From NCBI RefSeq assembly GCF_001411555.2, contig NC_049914.1:17418298-17482297 (forward strand): a stretch of 64,000 nucleotides of DNA, given 5' to 3'. Each line of letters begins with the position of its first letter. The first letter of the stretch is position 1. Source of the stretch: Juglans regia (lineage: Eukaryota; Streptophyta; Magnoliopsida; Fagales; Juglandaceae). The translations under genes were made by a program, and so were the position numbers. Shown here in pieces: positions 46,943-60,195 of the stretch. The notes beneath the pieces were generated by a model. That model searched no databases. It saw only the letters and a list, made by a program, of their open reading frames with translations, and was not told the origin of the DNA.

Positions 46943-48447
46943 TCTCTCACTTGCCCTAAATTCAATTTGGGATACATCTGATCCCAAACCCTCTTATATG
47001 ACACTCAAAAGTCTTATATATACATGTGGCAAATTAAGTCTAGGTGAATGGGTCTGCTAGGTTTTGCAAACGCAACCTTAGCTACTCCTAGCTCTCCACA
47101 CAACACTATATATTGTTGCATTAGAAAGGCATATATTCAGTTCTACTTCTAATATCCAATGAAGTCGAGATTCAATTAATATATGTTCATGGCCATGCTG
47201 ACTACAAGATCGATATCCAGTTTAGTAACTGCATACCTGAAAGCTATCCACTGTCGAAGCGTAACGTATTTCATGAGGTACTACTTGCCTTCTTGGAGTC
47301 TTGCATGCCAAACTTGGTCAGAATCTTATCTATATATATATGCAGCCTGAGATAAACCTAAAATCATATTTTTCCAATCACACAAAAACTTGAACCCTAG
47401 GACGTAGCTAGCTTATCCCAAGTCCTAGATACCTAACTGTTTAGAAAGCAATATAGCGCTAGGAATGTTACTTGTCCTAACATCTTTCCTACATAAGTTC
47501 ATCAAGGTTTTTATCAAAACCAAACAGTTTGATTGCATGATCGATCAAATATGATGTTCAAGATCTAGACACATGCCTAAGTAGTCCATAAATGGACCTA
47601 TGCAGCTCACAAACCATGTTTTCTTGGCTCTTAGCTATGAGTCCATCGCGTTGCTTCATGTAGATGTTCTCATAAAAAATGGCCACTAAGAATGTCATCT
47701 TGGCGTCTACATGCCATATCTCATACTAGAAAATGGGCTACAATGGATAAGTGTATCCAAATAGACTTAAGCATGGCTACTGGCGAAAATGTTTCCTCAT
47801 AATCGATTCATTCTTACCGAGTAAACCTTTTATCTGCTAGCTGTGTCTTGAACATTTCAACATTTCCATCTACTTCGGTTTACTTCTTGTACACCCATTT
47901 ACACTCAATGGATTTTAACCCTTTAGGAGCTCCCAGACCTTATTGGAATAAAAAGACTCCAACTTGTATTCTATACGTACTTTGATTGCCTCCTCATAAG
48001 ACCGACGATCAATTTTTTGCCCTTATGGGATGACTTCATAAGTTTCTCCTAAAAGATTGAGTTGATCAAGTGCCTTGATAGCCCTCTCACAATGGCGTGG
48101 CACCAGTATAGAATATGTCTCCTCAATAGTAATATGTGGTGTATCAAATACAACCGCTTCATCCCTAGATGTTTTAGGAATTTGTCCATTGGCACCATTT
48201 GTCATCTCCTCTAGAACAAATCTACTCTTTGGTTTAAAGTTGTTCATATAGTCATCTTCCAGTAACTTTGCAATGTGCTCACAAATATCTTGTTATTTGT
48301 TCGACTATAGAACAAACCTCCATTAGTTCCTTTAGTATATCCTACAAACATACAAACTTTGGTCTTAGGTTCCCATTTATCGGTTTTTCCTTTTAGTACA
48401 CGTGACCAACCGTTCCTTTTCCTCTCGATTGGTCCCAAGTCTCGCAT
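46943..48447 (-). pseudogene. Decayed Ty1/copia pol fragment
   Basis: The minus strand gives PKTKVCMFVGYTKGTNGGLF (end of the integrase region, near 48350) and VFDTPHITIEETYSILVPRH (linker, near 48120), then a broken RT start with WELLKGLKSIECKWVYKK and YEETFSPVAMLKSI (47930-47770). The rest of RT and RNase H is only faintly recognisable down to the polypurine tract. It differs in sequence from the other two copia elements, so it is a separate family. It carries many stops. Confidence 0.75.
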
Positions 48448-49519
48448 TTACCTTTTAAATCTCGAATCATTGTTTTAAATTTAGAGGATGATTTTAATAA
48501 ATCAAGCTGATTATTTTAAAATCTTCTAAATATTCTTATGGGTCCGAAATTATTTTAATGGGGGTATTTTAGTGTTAGTGGACCAAGCTTAATTTTTAAG
48601 TAAGCCTCTTTAATTCTGGAGCCCCGAAAATAATATAATTTTAAAAAATCATTTTATGAGTGACAAATGCTCTTCCAATATTGCAAGTCTCATCCTCATA
48701 AATAAATTCCCTTTTATCTAAACTTGCTCATAACATTCTACTCATTGGCTACTCCATGCATAGGCCGTTTTCCTTTGACTTATTTAGGATATTTATCTTT
48801 TTGTCAGTATTCTTGTCCTTGGGAAGACAATAGAATATGAACAATCATGCGCAATATTGATGCAATCTTTAGCCCTTGATTGACTCCTAGCTACCACCGT
48901 GAGCTCCTTTATTGGTATAGATAGAGCTTACGATTTTTTTCAATCGTAGTATAATCCAGTTTGTAAAGGCCCAGTATGAAAACACAACGAACATATCTCA
49001 AGTATTTTCAGAAATTTATAAATATTTACTTCCTAAACATCACTCAAACACAACATTTTTTAAATTTAAATTTTTAACTTTTTTATCTAATCATTGCCTA
49101 ATCATTACAATTTTTCCTAACTCCCAAACAAAGCACAAAAAATAATATTACTTTTTCAAATTTTAAAACAAAAATTATATTCAAAATTATATTCAAACAA
49201 TTTTTTAACTTTATAATATTTTATTCAACTTTTTTTTCTCTCATTTTTCAAAACCCAATAAAACATTTTAACTCAAACTATTTCACTACTATTCACAGAT
49301 ATACTGAGATATGCTAAGTATTCAAACATGCCCTATATCAATCACTTTGGCAAGGAATAGAGGAGGTAGATTCACCATCAATCTCTACACTTAAATCTTC
49401 AATTATTAAGATGAGTGACCATTCTTGGACAATTATCCTAAATGGAGTTCCTATACCCATTTTTGCATGTATCATATTTCTGATCATGCCTTGCTTCACA
49501 ACACGACTTTGGATCCCAT
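48448..49519. other. AT-rich sequence without a recognisable gene
   Basis: Mostly AT-rich. The part at 48990-49330 has the long A/T runs and CTCAAAC-type words of AT-rich MITEs. A short open stretch before the LINE (HISDHALLHN near 49470) faintly resembles the end of a LINE endonuclease but is too short to call. Confidence 0.4.
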
Positions 49520-49536
49520 ATATCTCCCTCTAACTT
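49520..49536. repeat. Left target-site duplication of LINE (17 bp)
   Basis: ATATCTCCCTCTAACTT, identical to 53794-53810. Its right edge runs into the poly(A) tail (T-run on this strand). Confidence 0.9.
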
Positions 49537-49686
49537 TTTTTTTTTTAAAGGAAACATATATCATTCATCAAGAAAGTAATAACAAAGACAATATGCATGA
49601 AGGAGGATCCTCCATGTCCACTGCTACATCAAAAATAAGAAAGGCTTTTTGAGCTAAGGCATGAGCAACTTTGTTAGTATCTCTTC

Positions 49687-52320
49687 TCACATGATGGACA
49701 GGTCACTTAGCCTGAATGTGTTGCTTGATGTGTCACTAACTATCATCCATGTAGAAGTCCAGGAATCCCCTTCCTTAGTGATTGCTTGAATGACCTGTAA
49801 TGAATCTCCCTCCAATATGATGTGATGAAGTCCCAAATGTAATCCAAATTTGGTAGCTTCAAGTGCTCTCGTAGCTTCTGCCAATAGGGGCTAGGAAACA
49901 AAGATCGATTCATTCTCATTACAGCAATAACTGATCCATTATGATCTCGAACTATGATGCCATTACCAACTCTACATTGAATCTTGTCAACTGCAACATC
50001 CCAATTAATCTTGAAGGTATTCTGAGGAGGGGGGTCCACTTTAAATCCACTGAGCTAATATTGCCTAGTTGTTTAACTACCTTAGAATGTACAGACTTCA
50101 TCTCATTTAAATCTTCTATGGCCTGCTTCACCACTGCATTAGGGTGCTTGAAAACTCTTTGGAAAACAAAAATGTTTCTTCTATGTCAAATTCTTAAATA
50201 GACCGCAGCAAATTCCTTCAGGATCTTTTTTTCTGAATTATTACACATTTCTTCTAATAGTTCCAAGAAGAACAGCTTGGACTGAGAACTTTTTTGCAAC
50301 TTTTTGAAACATTGGCCCCAAATATTCTGAGCTGCAGGACAACTCCACAATGCATGAACTACTGACTCCTCCCCCTCTATATAGATAGAACAATTAAGAT
50401 TTTACACAACCTTTTTCTTGTACAAGTTTAGATTGGTGGGAATTCCTTCTCTACAAGCTTTCCACATGAAAGTTTTATTTGCTAGGGAAATACCCAGCTT
50501 CCAGATCTTAGCCCACACCTAACTACCACCCACACTCCTAGAAGGTTGGCCTTTTTATTGCTCTACCAATTCTTTGTGAAAATGGTAGGCACTTCTGACT
50601 ATGAATCTACCATCTGCAGTACCTTTCCATAGCAGTTTATCAGAACTATTACTATAGCTTAGAGGAATTATTTTGATGATAGCAGCTTCCTCTCACAAAA
50701 AGATTTCATCAATTAAGGATGATCTCCAATGCTTAGTACCAGGATCAATGAGTTCTCGCACCTTTGCACTCTCTTCCAACACCTTTACTGCACTGTGAAT
50801 ACAGGATGTGGAGGATTGAGAAAGCCACTTGTCTTTCCATATTTGAACATCTTTTCCATTTCCTATTCTCCCAATTGTGCCTTTTTCTAGTGATGGTCTA
50901 GTAGTCATGATGCTTCTCCAAATAAATGAGGTTCTCCTGGCGAGTTTAGCTTGAAAGAATGAGTCATTCTGAAAGTATTTTAACTTAAGAACTGGAGAAG
51001 TTGGTGACTGCGGGTATTGTAGTAAGCGCCAACCCTGCTTAGCAAGCATGACTAGATTGAAGCTCTCTAGATCTCTAAAACTCAGATCTCCATCTGACTT
51101 TGTTTTACCCATAGTGCTCCAAGAAATCCAATGGATTTTCCTCTCTTGATCTTGCTAACCCCACCAATAGTTTTGCATAAGTTTGTTAATGTTTCTGAGT
51201 AGGTTGTATGGGAGTTTAAAAACTCTCGTACAGTATGTGGGGAGAGCTTGCACCGCTGATTTCAATAGGATCTCCTTGTCTGCCTGAGAGAGAGTTTTGA
51301 CTTTGTTGATGCTAATCCTGAGCCTCATTCTGTCGAGTTTGCTTTTAAAAAAATTAGCTCGAGATCTCCCCACCAAAGCTAGCAAACCAAGGTATTTCTC
51401 ATAGGGTACAGTTGATCTAACTCCTGCAAAGTTCAGAATGATTTCCTGAACTTCTCTTGGTGTATTCCTGCTAAACTGAATGGAAGTTTTCTCCTTGTTT
51501 AATCTTTGTCCAAATGCCTTTTCATACATGCAAAGCATATGAAATAATCTACTCCACTCAAGAGAGTTAGCCTTACAAAAAAGAAAACTATCCTCTACAA
51601 AGAAAAGATGATTAATATGTAACTGGTCACGAGCAATTGGGATACCTGTTATAACTCTTTGACTCTCTGCATGGTTCGATATTGAACTCAGCACCTCAGA
51701 ACACAGGATGAAAAGATAAGGGGATAAAGGACCTTGCCTAATACTTCTTGAAGGTTTAAAGGCATGTTGAGGGAAACCATTAATCAGCAGTGAGTATGAG
51801 ATAGACTCTATGCAATTCATTACCAGATTAACCCAACTCTGATCAAAGCCCATCCTGATCATCACATATTTGAGAAACTTCCATATAATATTGTCATAAG
51901 CCTTACTCATATCCAACTTTAAAGTCATATGTCCAACCTTCCCTGTGAGCTTACTGTTCATAATGTGCATTGCCTCAAAAGCAACAATCACATTGTCAGA
52001 TATTAATCTACCAAGCACAAAGGCAGATTGAGTATGAGATATAATATATGGGAGAACCTTTTTCAGTCTATTAGCAATAGACTTTGAGATGTTATTGTAA
52101 AGGACATTGCACAGACTTATGGGTCTAAAGTCTGTTACTTTGGAAGAAGATTTCACCTTCGAAATTAAAATAATATGAGTTTCATTAATGTCATCAACCA
52201 TGCCCTTAGAATTCAGAACAGTTAGAAAAGCTTCACTAACCTCTTTTCGAATAGAGCTCCAATGGTGTTGATAGAAAGCAGGTGGGAACCCATCAGGTCC
52301 AAGAGAGAGTTCATTTGGGA
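49687..52320 (-). pseudogene. LINE ORF2 without endonuclease: RT and RNase H
   Basis: RT begins with GPDGFPPAFYQHHW (near 52300) and is open from 52201 to 51155. It contains FRPISLCNVLYNNISKSI, KLDMSKAYDNIIWKF and LINGFPQHAFKPSRSIRQG. The usual GDPLSPYLF reads GPLSPYLF (the Asp codon is gone) and FADD reads FVED, so the catalytic site is damaged. SFRDLESFNLVMLAKQGWRL follows at 51112-50693. At 50039-49687 a frameshifted RNase H domain (FKINWDVAVDK, then EATKFGLHLGLHHIILEGDS) ends the frame. Confidence 0.88.
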
Positions 52321-52683
52321 AATAGCCTCCTCGACTTCCTAATTGGTGAACTTCTTTGTGAGGTAATAATTCATGTCAGCAATCACTCTGGGCTTCAAGT
52401 TCCTCAAACAATCTGCTATGCCTTCAGGGTGAGATGTGGAGAAGAGCTCCTGGAAATAGGTCTAGAACTAGTTAGCAATAGCTTCTTGAGATACAACTTC
52501 ATTTCCACTGTCATCTTTGATGCTCTTTATAGTATTGGTCTTTCTTTGTTGGTTAACACATTGATGAAAGAACTTTGTGTTCTATCTCCTTCCCTTAGCC
52601 ACTTCTGCTTAGTCTTCTATGAAAGATTCTTCATCTCCTCGATTTCCTCAACAGGCATAATGTTTATATCCCCCCCTTTTGTG

Positions 52684-53706
52684 CTAACTATTCTTCTTTA
52701 AGTCTTTCCCGTTAAGAGTCGAGTCCTCAGAGATGGAAGGAAAGGAAGTCAAATTTGTTCCCTCGTTGAGCTTCTTAGGCAACTTTTCACAACTTGCATC
52801 TTTCCTTAATTGCTCCCTCAGTTGCTGATTTACAGGGATTTCTTCCATCTTGTCCAACAAAAGATTCTGTAATTCTGGCAAAGCAGCCTTTGTTTCCTTA
52901 TTGAGAATCTCCCTTGAGTTCCCATGGTGCCGACCTTACTGTGGTGGTTGAGCAGTATCTCCACCATACCTCTTGGTAGCATGTCCACTAGACTTAGCAG
53001 GATTGGCCTGTAACCAAGGACCATACTGACTCTTCCCCATGTCTTCTTGTTGTCTCGATTGATCCCTGAACAGTGTTGTATATGTCTGATGACCCCACAA
53101 TGTAAACAAAAACAAGGAAGTCTTTCATACTTGAATGGAATCCATAACTGTTTTTGGTCGATGGTTGACAATCTGCCTCTTGTCATTGGCTTGGTGATGT
53201 CTATCTCCACCTTGATCCGAATGAAGCTTCCCCAGCTAAAACCTTTTTCATCAGTCTCGACTTCCAACACCTTTTCATACCATAACATATTTTAACTCCT
53301 ACCTCTTCTGTCATATTGGCACGAGGCATGTTGTGTGTTTAAATCCAAAAAGTTTGATTGGAAAGAGGAATGTCCCTTAGTGGAGTGTTACCATCAAACT
53401 CTTGTAGACAAATCAACATTTTGTACAAGGACCAAGGTCTTCACTTCATAACTTTATACTTGTCACGATCATATTAAAATTCCAACAAGACCCGATTGTC
53501 ACCAACATCTTTAAATTGTATCCATCCCTATGGTCTCCATATTTGGACATTGTTGTCCAAAAGGCCTCTCTGTTAATCATCTTGTCACCAACTATCAAAG
53601 CTAGCAGACAACACTCTCCTTTCGCTTTTTGATCCAGAACAACTACTTGTTTCTCTTGATCCGTGAGACTAAAACCTTCCAACAATCTTTGAATTTCGTC
53701 CTCCAT
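52684..53706 (-). pseudogene. LINE ORF1 (DUF4283 type) with zinc knuckle
   Basis: MEDEIQRLLEGFSLTDQEKQ starts at 53706. After a frame break, EVETDEKGFSWGSFIRIKVE and WIPFKYERLPCFCLHCGVIR with HIQHC give the zinc knuckle (near 53110), typical of plant LINE ORF1 that binds element RNA. The remaining frame runs to 52684 as a Lys/Glu-rich tail. At least two frameshifts. Confidence 0.8.
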
Positions 53707-53793
53707 ACCATCCTCTTCAGACAGAGCCTAAGAGATAGCCCTTTGCCTAGTGCAAAGATAGCACCTCACCCCTCAAAGACAAAGAGGACCCTC

Positions 53794-53810
53794 ATATCTC
53801 CCTCTAACTT
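53794..53810. repeat. Right target-site duplication of LINE (17 bp)
   Basis: Identical to 49520-49536. Confidence 0.9.
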
Positions 53811-54559
53811 GACATAGCAAAAGATACTTCTCATTATCTTGACTATCTAGGTAAGTTGTACCATGCGCACAATAGCTTGTTGATCTTCCTTGTCCTGATA
53901 TGTAGGATAGTAACGAGAAGTTTGAGAAGAGAATATTATTTTGATTTTATATATAAATCAATGAGTCACTAATATATTTTAGATTTTTAAAATTTTTCTT
54001 TTAATTTTTGTTCCAACAACGTGTCTTTTTTGCATAGCATTTAGGATATGTTAACTCATTAGAAGACATGACATGTATATCTGTTAATTATTGCTCGCAT
54101 ACTTGTTGACTAGCCGCAGGCATTTGTGATTTGCGTGAATCATTTAAATATCTTATTAAAAACAATATATATATAATTTTTTTAAAAGGTTTAAATATAT
54201 ATTTAATATTTTAAAGTATATCATATGCTTTATATTCATCAATACCATCTACATTAAAAATCAAGAAAAAAACAAAATATTTTTGTGGATACATTTTATT
54301 CCTATGCAATGTCACCGAACAATGAATTTAGTCATGTATCTATAATTTTTCTCATATTCATTTTTTTTCTTGACTTCTTTTTAAAGTCATTAACATCTAA
54401 GAACCCTTTGATTAAAAATATATAAATTGATAAAACCAAAAAGCCACACATTATAAAAATTAAAAGGCTACTAATTTCAAATAAGAGTTAGTAACTTAAT
54501 TGCATTCGTAACAAATGAAAACTGTCATTTAATTTTCAACAAAAGATATACATGGTAGT
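53811..54559. other. AT-rich sequence between two LINEs
   Basis: No gene seen; long A/T runs. Confidence 0.5.
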
Positions 54560-56025
54560 CTCCTCTCTGGCTAGAGCTACGTCGAAACCAGAGGTGGTAA
54601 GGTAGAGTTTGACAGAGGACGAGGAGGTGGTGCTGGAAATCAATAGTAATGGGGGTAAGGAGATTAGATGAAAAGGAGAAAAAAGTTTGATAGGGAAGGT
54701 TTGCTCCGATTGTATGGTGGGAAAGGATCTTATTAGTAATACAATGGCAAGAACTTGGAGGATTAGTAAAAAGGCTATCTTCCAAGAAGTTGACAAAAAC
54801 ATCTTTGTTATTACTTTTGAGACTCATGCTAATATGCACTGAATTCTTGAAGGCAAACCATGGTTTTTTTTTATAACACTTTGTTTCTGCTTTTGCCTTA
54901 TGACGAAATTATGCGACCAGGAAAAATTCCTTCTGGTCGTGAAGTTTTCTGGATGCAAATCCATAACTTGCCTCTAGGCTGCATGATGATTTATATGGGG
55001 CAACCAGATTGGAGGTTTTGTGGGACGTGTCATTGAAGTTGATGTCGAAGATGATGGTATTGGGTGGGGGAGGTGCTTACGCGTAAAAGTTGAGTTATCA
55101 CTATGTAAGGCTAGTGCTAGGGGCTGATTCATTAATTTTTAGGGATCAAAGCATTAGGTTCATTTTTGTTATGAAAAATTACCTAAGATTTGTTTTTAAT
55201 GTGTTTGGATCCTTCACGGAGAATAGGGATGTCAGTCTACCCGAGTTGATCAAGGAGAAGAAGCTGCCTCAGGGTTACAGTTCGAGCCTTGGCTTCGTGC
55301 TAAAGGAATTCCAAGGTGTTGGTCTTACTCGTCTAGTAATGGAAGAGGAGAGAGGGGGGGGGGGGGGGGGGGAAGGACTCTGGGAAAGACGGTGGTATGG
55401 TGGAGGTGGAGGCCTCTGTGAGCAATACGACAAAAGGGTGGCCGAAGAAGGATTTGGATAAGGGATAGTCTGGGCCTATTTTTTTTCATTTATAGAATCC
55501 TATGGGCAAAAAGCGTGGAGGCAATTCAGGTGCGGGATACACGGAGCAGATATCAGCGGATTCAGGGGGAAGAGAGGACGTGTTTGAAACTGATCCTCAT
55601 TCTGTTTCGAGGGAGAAGTTATCGCAGAAAAATATGCAAAGTGATATGGCTGTTACGATGGATAAGGTTGCTTTCAATGGGTGGAAAACTGCTTTTAAGA
55701 TACCTAATTCTAATGGACCAGGGGAAGGATATGGGCCTAAATGTGTACCAGGTCCGTGTTATGAACATATGGGTTTAAAGGCCTGGTTTCTAATGTTCTA
55801 ACGACTACTGCACCAGAACCTGTAGTGGAGAATTCGGTTTCTACTCAAATTCCTTTGAGGAAGGGAGAAGGCCGTAAATGGAAACGTCGTTCTCATGCTC
55901 AGGGGATACCTTCTACCCCTTCTATCTCCTCTCTATCACCTGGTGACAAGCGTACTGCAGAGGTAAACAATATTAGTTCTGTTCCTTTAAGAAAACTAAG
56001 GAAAACTCATGCTGATGATAACTGA
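54560..56025 (+). pseudogene. LINE ORF1 (DUF4283 type), decayed
   Basis: ATG 54560 starts MVVSSLARATSKPEVV and hits TAG at codon 17. Later pieces show the family core: ARTWRISKKAIFQEVDKNIF (near 54770), FVITFETHANMH, GREVFWMQIHNLPLGCMM (near 54945) and EVDVEDDGIGWGRCLRVKVE (near 55045). A zinc knuckle region (CYEKLPKICF, near 55175) follows. A run of 19 Gs at 55354-55372 creates a false Gly-rich frame. The C-terminal tail is basic (KGEGRKWKRRSHAQGIP). Confidence 0.8.
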
Positions 56026-56083
56026 ATGACAGTTATCATCTTTTGGAATTGGCAGCGGTTGCGAGTCAGCCCTGCCAGGTATT

Positions 56084-59000
56084 ATGAGGAGTTTAAGTTG
56101 GAAATTTCCCCAAACAGCTCAAAGCCTTTGCTTGATAGTGAAGGAGAAGTTGGCCGATGTGGTCTTTCTGATGGAGACCAAATTGTCTTATGCTAAAGCT
56201 CACAAGGTTGCTAAGAGGTTCAAGTTGGATGGTTGTATTGTAGTAGACGTTGTAGGGAGGAGTGGAGGACTTATGCTTTTATGGAGATAGGAGGATCTCT
56301 TAGAGTTGGTGAATTATTCACAACATCACATTAATGTTATTGTGAATGATGAGCATTGTAATTTTAAGTGGCTTCTATCTTGTTTTTATGGGCATCCAAA
56401 TTCGAATTTAAGAAGTCAAACTTGGGAGTTGCTACCTTCTTTCAAGCCTGATGAGGGGGGATGGGTAGTTATAGGAGATTTTAATAAGGTGTTGTATAAG
56501 GAAGAAAAGGTGGGGGGGGGGATCCTGAAAGTGAAAAATTAATGGGTATGTTCAAGAATATGATGGAGTAGGGAAACCTTTTTGACTTGGGATGGAAAGG
56601 TAATAAGTTTACTCAGTGTAACTGACATGAAGACGAGTCTTTGGCTAAAGAAAGACTCGATAGAGCTATTGCTAACTCTCTTTGAGAAGTGAAGTATCCT
56701 GAGTTTTCAGTGGAGACCTTACCAGCTATTTGTTCTGATCACAATCCAATACTACTGCAATGTAGTATTGAGAGGTCCTCAATTCGTAGTTTTCATACTT
56801 TCTTTAGTATGAGGCAAGTTGGAACAAGAAGGAAGGATGCAGTGTTGTAGTTTCTTAAGCTTGGCAAAGCAGAAATGGGAGGTACATTGGGTTGGAAAGA
56901 GTGATAAGTAAGCTGGAAACAACAAAAAATGGGTTAAAATAGTGGAGCAAGAGTATGGTTAGGGATAGAACCAAAGCTATTAGGGAGAAGTCTCAGCTAT
57001 TAAGTATTATGCAGAGAAGAGATGGACCTGGAAATATGCAAGATCAAAAAAGGGTCTAGCAGGAACTCGATTTTCTGTTAGACCAAGAAGACACAAGGTG
57101 GAGGTAAAGAGCAAAGAGACACTAGTTGACAGGTGGAGACAGAAACACAAAATTTTATCATGCATGCGTGAACCAGAGAAGGAGAAAAAACACTATCAAC
57201 AAAGTTATTTATATGGATGGTACATAATTGATTGAGAAGAATGATATAGCAGCAAGTTTTAAGAGACATTTTTCTGTAGTTTTTCAGTCTTCATAGCCCA
57301 ACTTTGTTTGTATTAATCAGTGTCTCCATGGAATAGAATCAAGGCTTACAGCTGAGATGCAACAACAGTTGGAAATGGATTTTTCAGAGAAAGATGTGTA
57401 AGTGGCCCTCAAGCAAATGTCTCCATTCAAGTCCCCAGGACCTGATGGCTTCAGTGCAGGATTCTATCAAGTACATTGGGAGATAGTGGGTCCAGATGTA
57501 TCTCAAGCTATACTAGATTTTTTCAAAAAATGGAAGTTTCCAAGGGACTTAAACCACACTCATCTAGCTTTAATTCCCAAGGTAAATTCCCCGAATTTAG
57601 TACATGAATATAGACATATCTCTCTTTGTAATTGTTTACAAACTGATCTCTAAAGTTTTGGCAAATAGAATGAAAGGTGTGTTGGATAAGGTGATTTCTT
57701 GGAACCAAAGTGCTTTTATCCCTAATAGATTGCTAACTGATAACATCATGGTGGTCTATGAGTTACTTCATACTATGTAGTCAAAACAGAAAGGAAGGGA
57801 AGGCTCTATGGCTATTAAGTTAGACATGTCAAAAGCTTATGATAAGGTAGAGTGGGACTTCCTAGAGACTTTAATGCTCAAGCTTGGTTTTGGCAAGAAA
57901 GGGACTGATCTAGTGATGGAATGTGTAAAATCAGTTTCTTATTATGTTGTCATTAATACTAGGTGAGGTCATAATTCCTTCAAGAGGATTGAGACAAGGT
58001 GACCCTTTGTCACCTTTTTTGTTTTTAATTTGTATTGAAGGCCTTAGTTCTCTTATGTACAAAGCTGAATCTAATGGTCTTATCAAGGGAGTTGCGGTGA
58101 CAAGGGGTGGGCTAAGGATTAATCACTTACTCTTTGCAGATGACTGTGTAATTTTCTGTAGAGCAAAGCGGGTGAGAGGTATGTGATTCATGACATTTTG
58201 CTTCCACAAAGAGAAAACCGGTGTTTTCTTCAGTTCAAATACTAAGATGGAAACAGAGGACTTCATTTGCAGCAAGTGAATGGTTTGAGGTGCAATGACT
58301 ATAACAGATACCTTGGCCTCCCAACAATGGTAGGGAGGTCTAAGTATAATACTTTTCAGAAGTTTGAAGGAGAAGATATGGAAAATGATCAGCAGTTGGA
58401 AGACCAAGCTCTTATCCTCAGCAGGGAAGGAAAATCTTCTAAAGAGTGTTTTGCAGGCAATTCCAGCTTACACGATGAGTGTTTTAAACTGCATGTTCTA
58501 CTTCTTAGAGAAACTGAAACACTCTTGGCCAAATTTTGGTGGAGCCATAAAAGAGATGGAAAAGGTATTCACTAGAAATCTTGGAGATCATTGGGTGTGG
58601 CTAAAAATCAAGGTGGCTTAGGCTTTAGGGATCTTAGTAGCTTCAACAGAGCTCTTCTTGCCAAGCAAGTTTGGAGAATGATTAAGGATCCTAATTCATT
58701 AGTTTCTCAAGTTTTTAAACAAATGTATTTCCAAAATAGTGATTTAATGGATGCTAAATTGAGAGGCTCCTCTTCATTTATCTGGAGAAGTTTATGGTCC
58801 AGCTTGGGGCTGGTAAAGGAGGTGATTGTTTGGAGGGTTGGCAATGGAAAAAGTATAAAAATCTAGAAGGACAAGTGGTTACCTAGCCCTGTGACTTACC
58901 AGATTTAAACTCCTATTAATACTTTAAATCTTGAGACCAAAGTGGATGCTTTGATTGAGGAGGGCAATAGATCTTGGAAAAAAGACTTTGATGGCATCAA

Positions 59001-59578
59001 TTTTCAATGAGGAAGAAGCTAAGCTCATTTGTCTATACAAATAAGTAGTAGAGGATCATGTGATAAACTGATATAGGCAGGTTCAGAAAGAGGTGACTTC
59101 TCTGTCAAAAATGCTTATTTCTTGGAAACTATGTTGTTAAGAAGGAACTCAGGTGAAGTTTCAACAAGTGGGGGGTAATAAAGCGATGTGGAAAGACTTA
59201 TGGCATCTAGAAGTCCCAAGAAAGGTAAAACAGCTAATTTGGAAATGTCTCAATAATATCCTTTCCACTAAAGATAATCTTTTCAGGAAAAATATTTTAG
59301 AAAGCAACCTATGCCTATGTGAAAGAGAGATAGAGACATTAGTGCATGTGTTATGGGATTGTGTTGCAGCAGTTGATGTTTGGGGTGGAGAGACATGCAT
59401 TTTTAGTAAATGGAAAAGGCTTTTTTCTGATTTTCAATTGTTATGGTCTGAAATGATTGTGAAATTGAATCAGAAAAGCCTTGAATTGGCTAAAGTTATG
59501 TTCTACCATTTATGGGCTAGGAGGAATGCTTTTGTTTTTCAAAACCAATTTAAGAAACCTGCTACAGTTAGGGGTGAG
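56084..59578 (+). pseudogene. LINE ORF2: endonuclease and RT, truncated by hAT insertion
   Basis: Begins MRSLSWKFPQTAQSLCLI at 56084; VVFLMETKLSYAKAHKVAKR and WVVIGDFNKVLYKEEKVGGG belong to the endonuclease. RT: SPFKSPGPDGFSAGFYQVHW (near 57430), IKLDMSKAYDKVEWDF (near 57830), RGLRQGDPLSPFLFLICIEG (near 57995), HLLFADDCVIF (near 58135). Then LGFRDLSSFNRALLAKQVWR (near 58620) and a zinc-binding part with CLNNILSTKDNLFRKNI and CLCEREIETLVHVLWDC (59260-59360). QGDPLS and FADD are intact, but stops and frameshifts break the frame many times. Confidence 0.87.
59571..59578. repeat. Presumed left 8-bp target site of the hAT element (GCTACAGT)
   Basis: The 8 bases directly before the hAT terminus; the partner copy would be outside the window. 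Confidence 0.5.
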
Positions 59579-60195
59579 AATCGGGTGGTCCAGACCGGAA
59601 AAACCAACCGAACCAGCCAATTCGGTCCGGATCGGACCGGGAGTGGTTCCGGTCCGAAATTCAAAGGACCGAATGAATTTGGTCCGGTCCACGGTCCGGT
59701 GGTTTTTCGGACTGGACTGGACCAGACCGGATCGAATTAAATATATATATATATATAATTTAATAATTTATATATATGAAGTATATAATTTTCATTTGAC
59801 TAATTAACCTAATCCTATCACTAATTCATCATTAAGTAATTATTAACTAATACTAATATTTATAATTTTATACTAATAGTAATATTTATAATTTTATAGT
59901 AATACTAAATTATTAATATTTATACTAATACAAGTATTATATTAATAGTCTAGACTCTACTTCTAGACTCTAATATGGTATTAAAAAATATATATACTAA
60001 TAGTATATTAGTAAATTAGTAATAGTCTAACATAGACTAAGAGTCTAAGACAATAGTTAATAGTTATAGCTATAGTAATATAGTTATAACTTTTACTAAA
60101 TCACTATAACTAATATTAGTATATTACTAACATATAGCTATACTATATTACTAATAGTCTAGTACTAATACTATTAATCTATTATATAGTTATAA

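Larger units (their letters stand above)
49537..53793 (-). mobile_element. L1-type LINE with complete ends but no endonuclease domain
   Basis: A perfect 17-bp duplication frames 4,257 bp on the minus strand. Order: ORF1 (53706 to 52684), RT part of ORF2 (from about 52320), zinc-binding and RNase H-like C-terminal region, poly(A) tail (T-run at 49537-49546). The roughly 1 kb that should encode the APE endonuclease is missing. It is otherwise interrupted by several stops and frameshifts. Confidence 0.9.
54560..59578 (+). mobile_element. L1-type LINE, cut at its 3' end by an hAT element
   Basis: ORF1 (54560-56025) is followed by ORF2 (56084-59578). The 3' end of ORF2 and the poly(A) tail are missing because the hAT element at 59579 interrupts the C-terminal region; the rest should lie beyond the window. 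The 5' boundary is approximate. Confidence 0.85.

Noticed and set aside
52282..52701. 139-codon plus-strand frame
   Set aside because: Antisense to the RT start and the deletion zone of the LINE on the minus strand.
55090..55461. Gly-rich 123-codon frame
   Set aside because: Produced by reading a LINE ORF1 out of frame and through the 19-G run.
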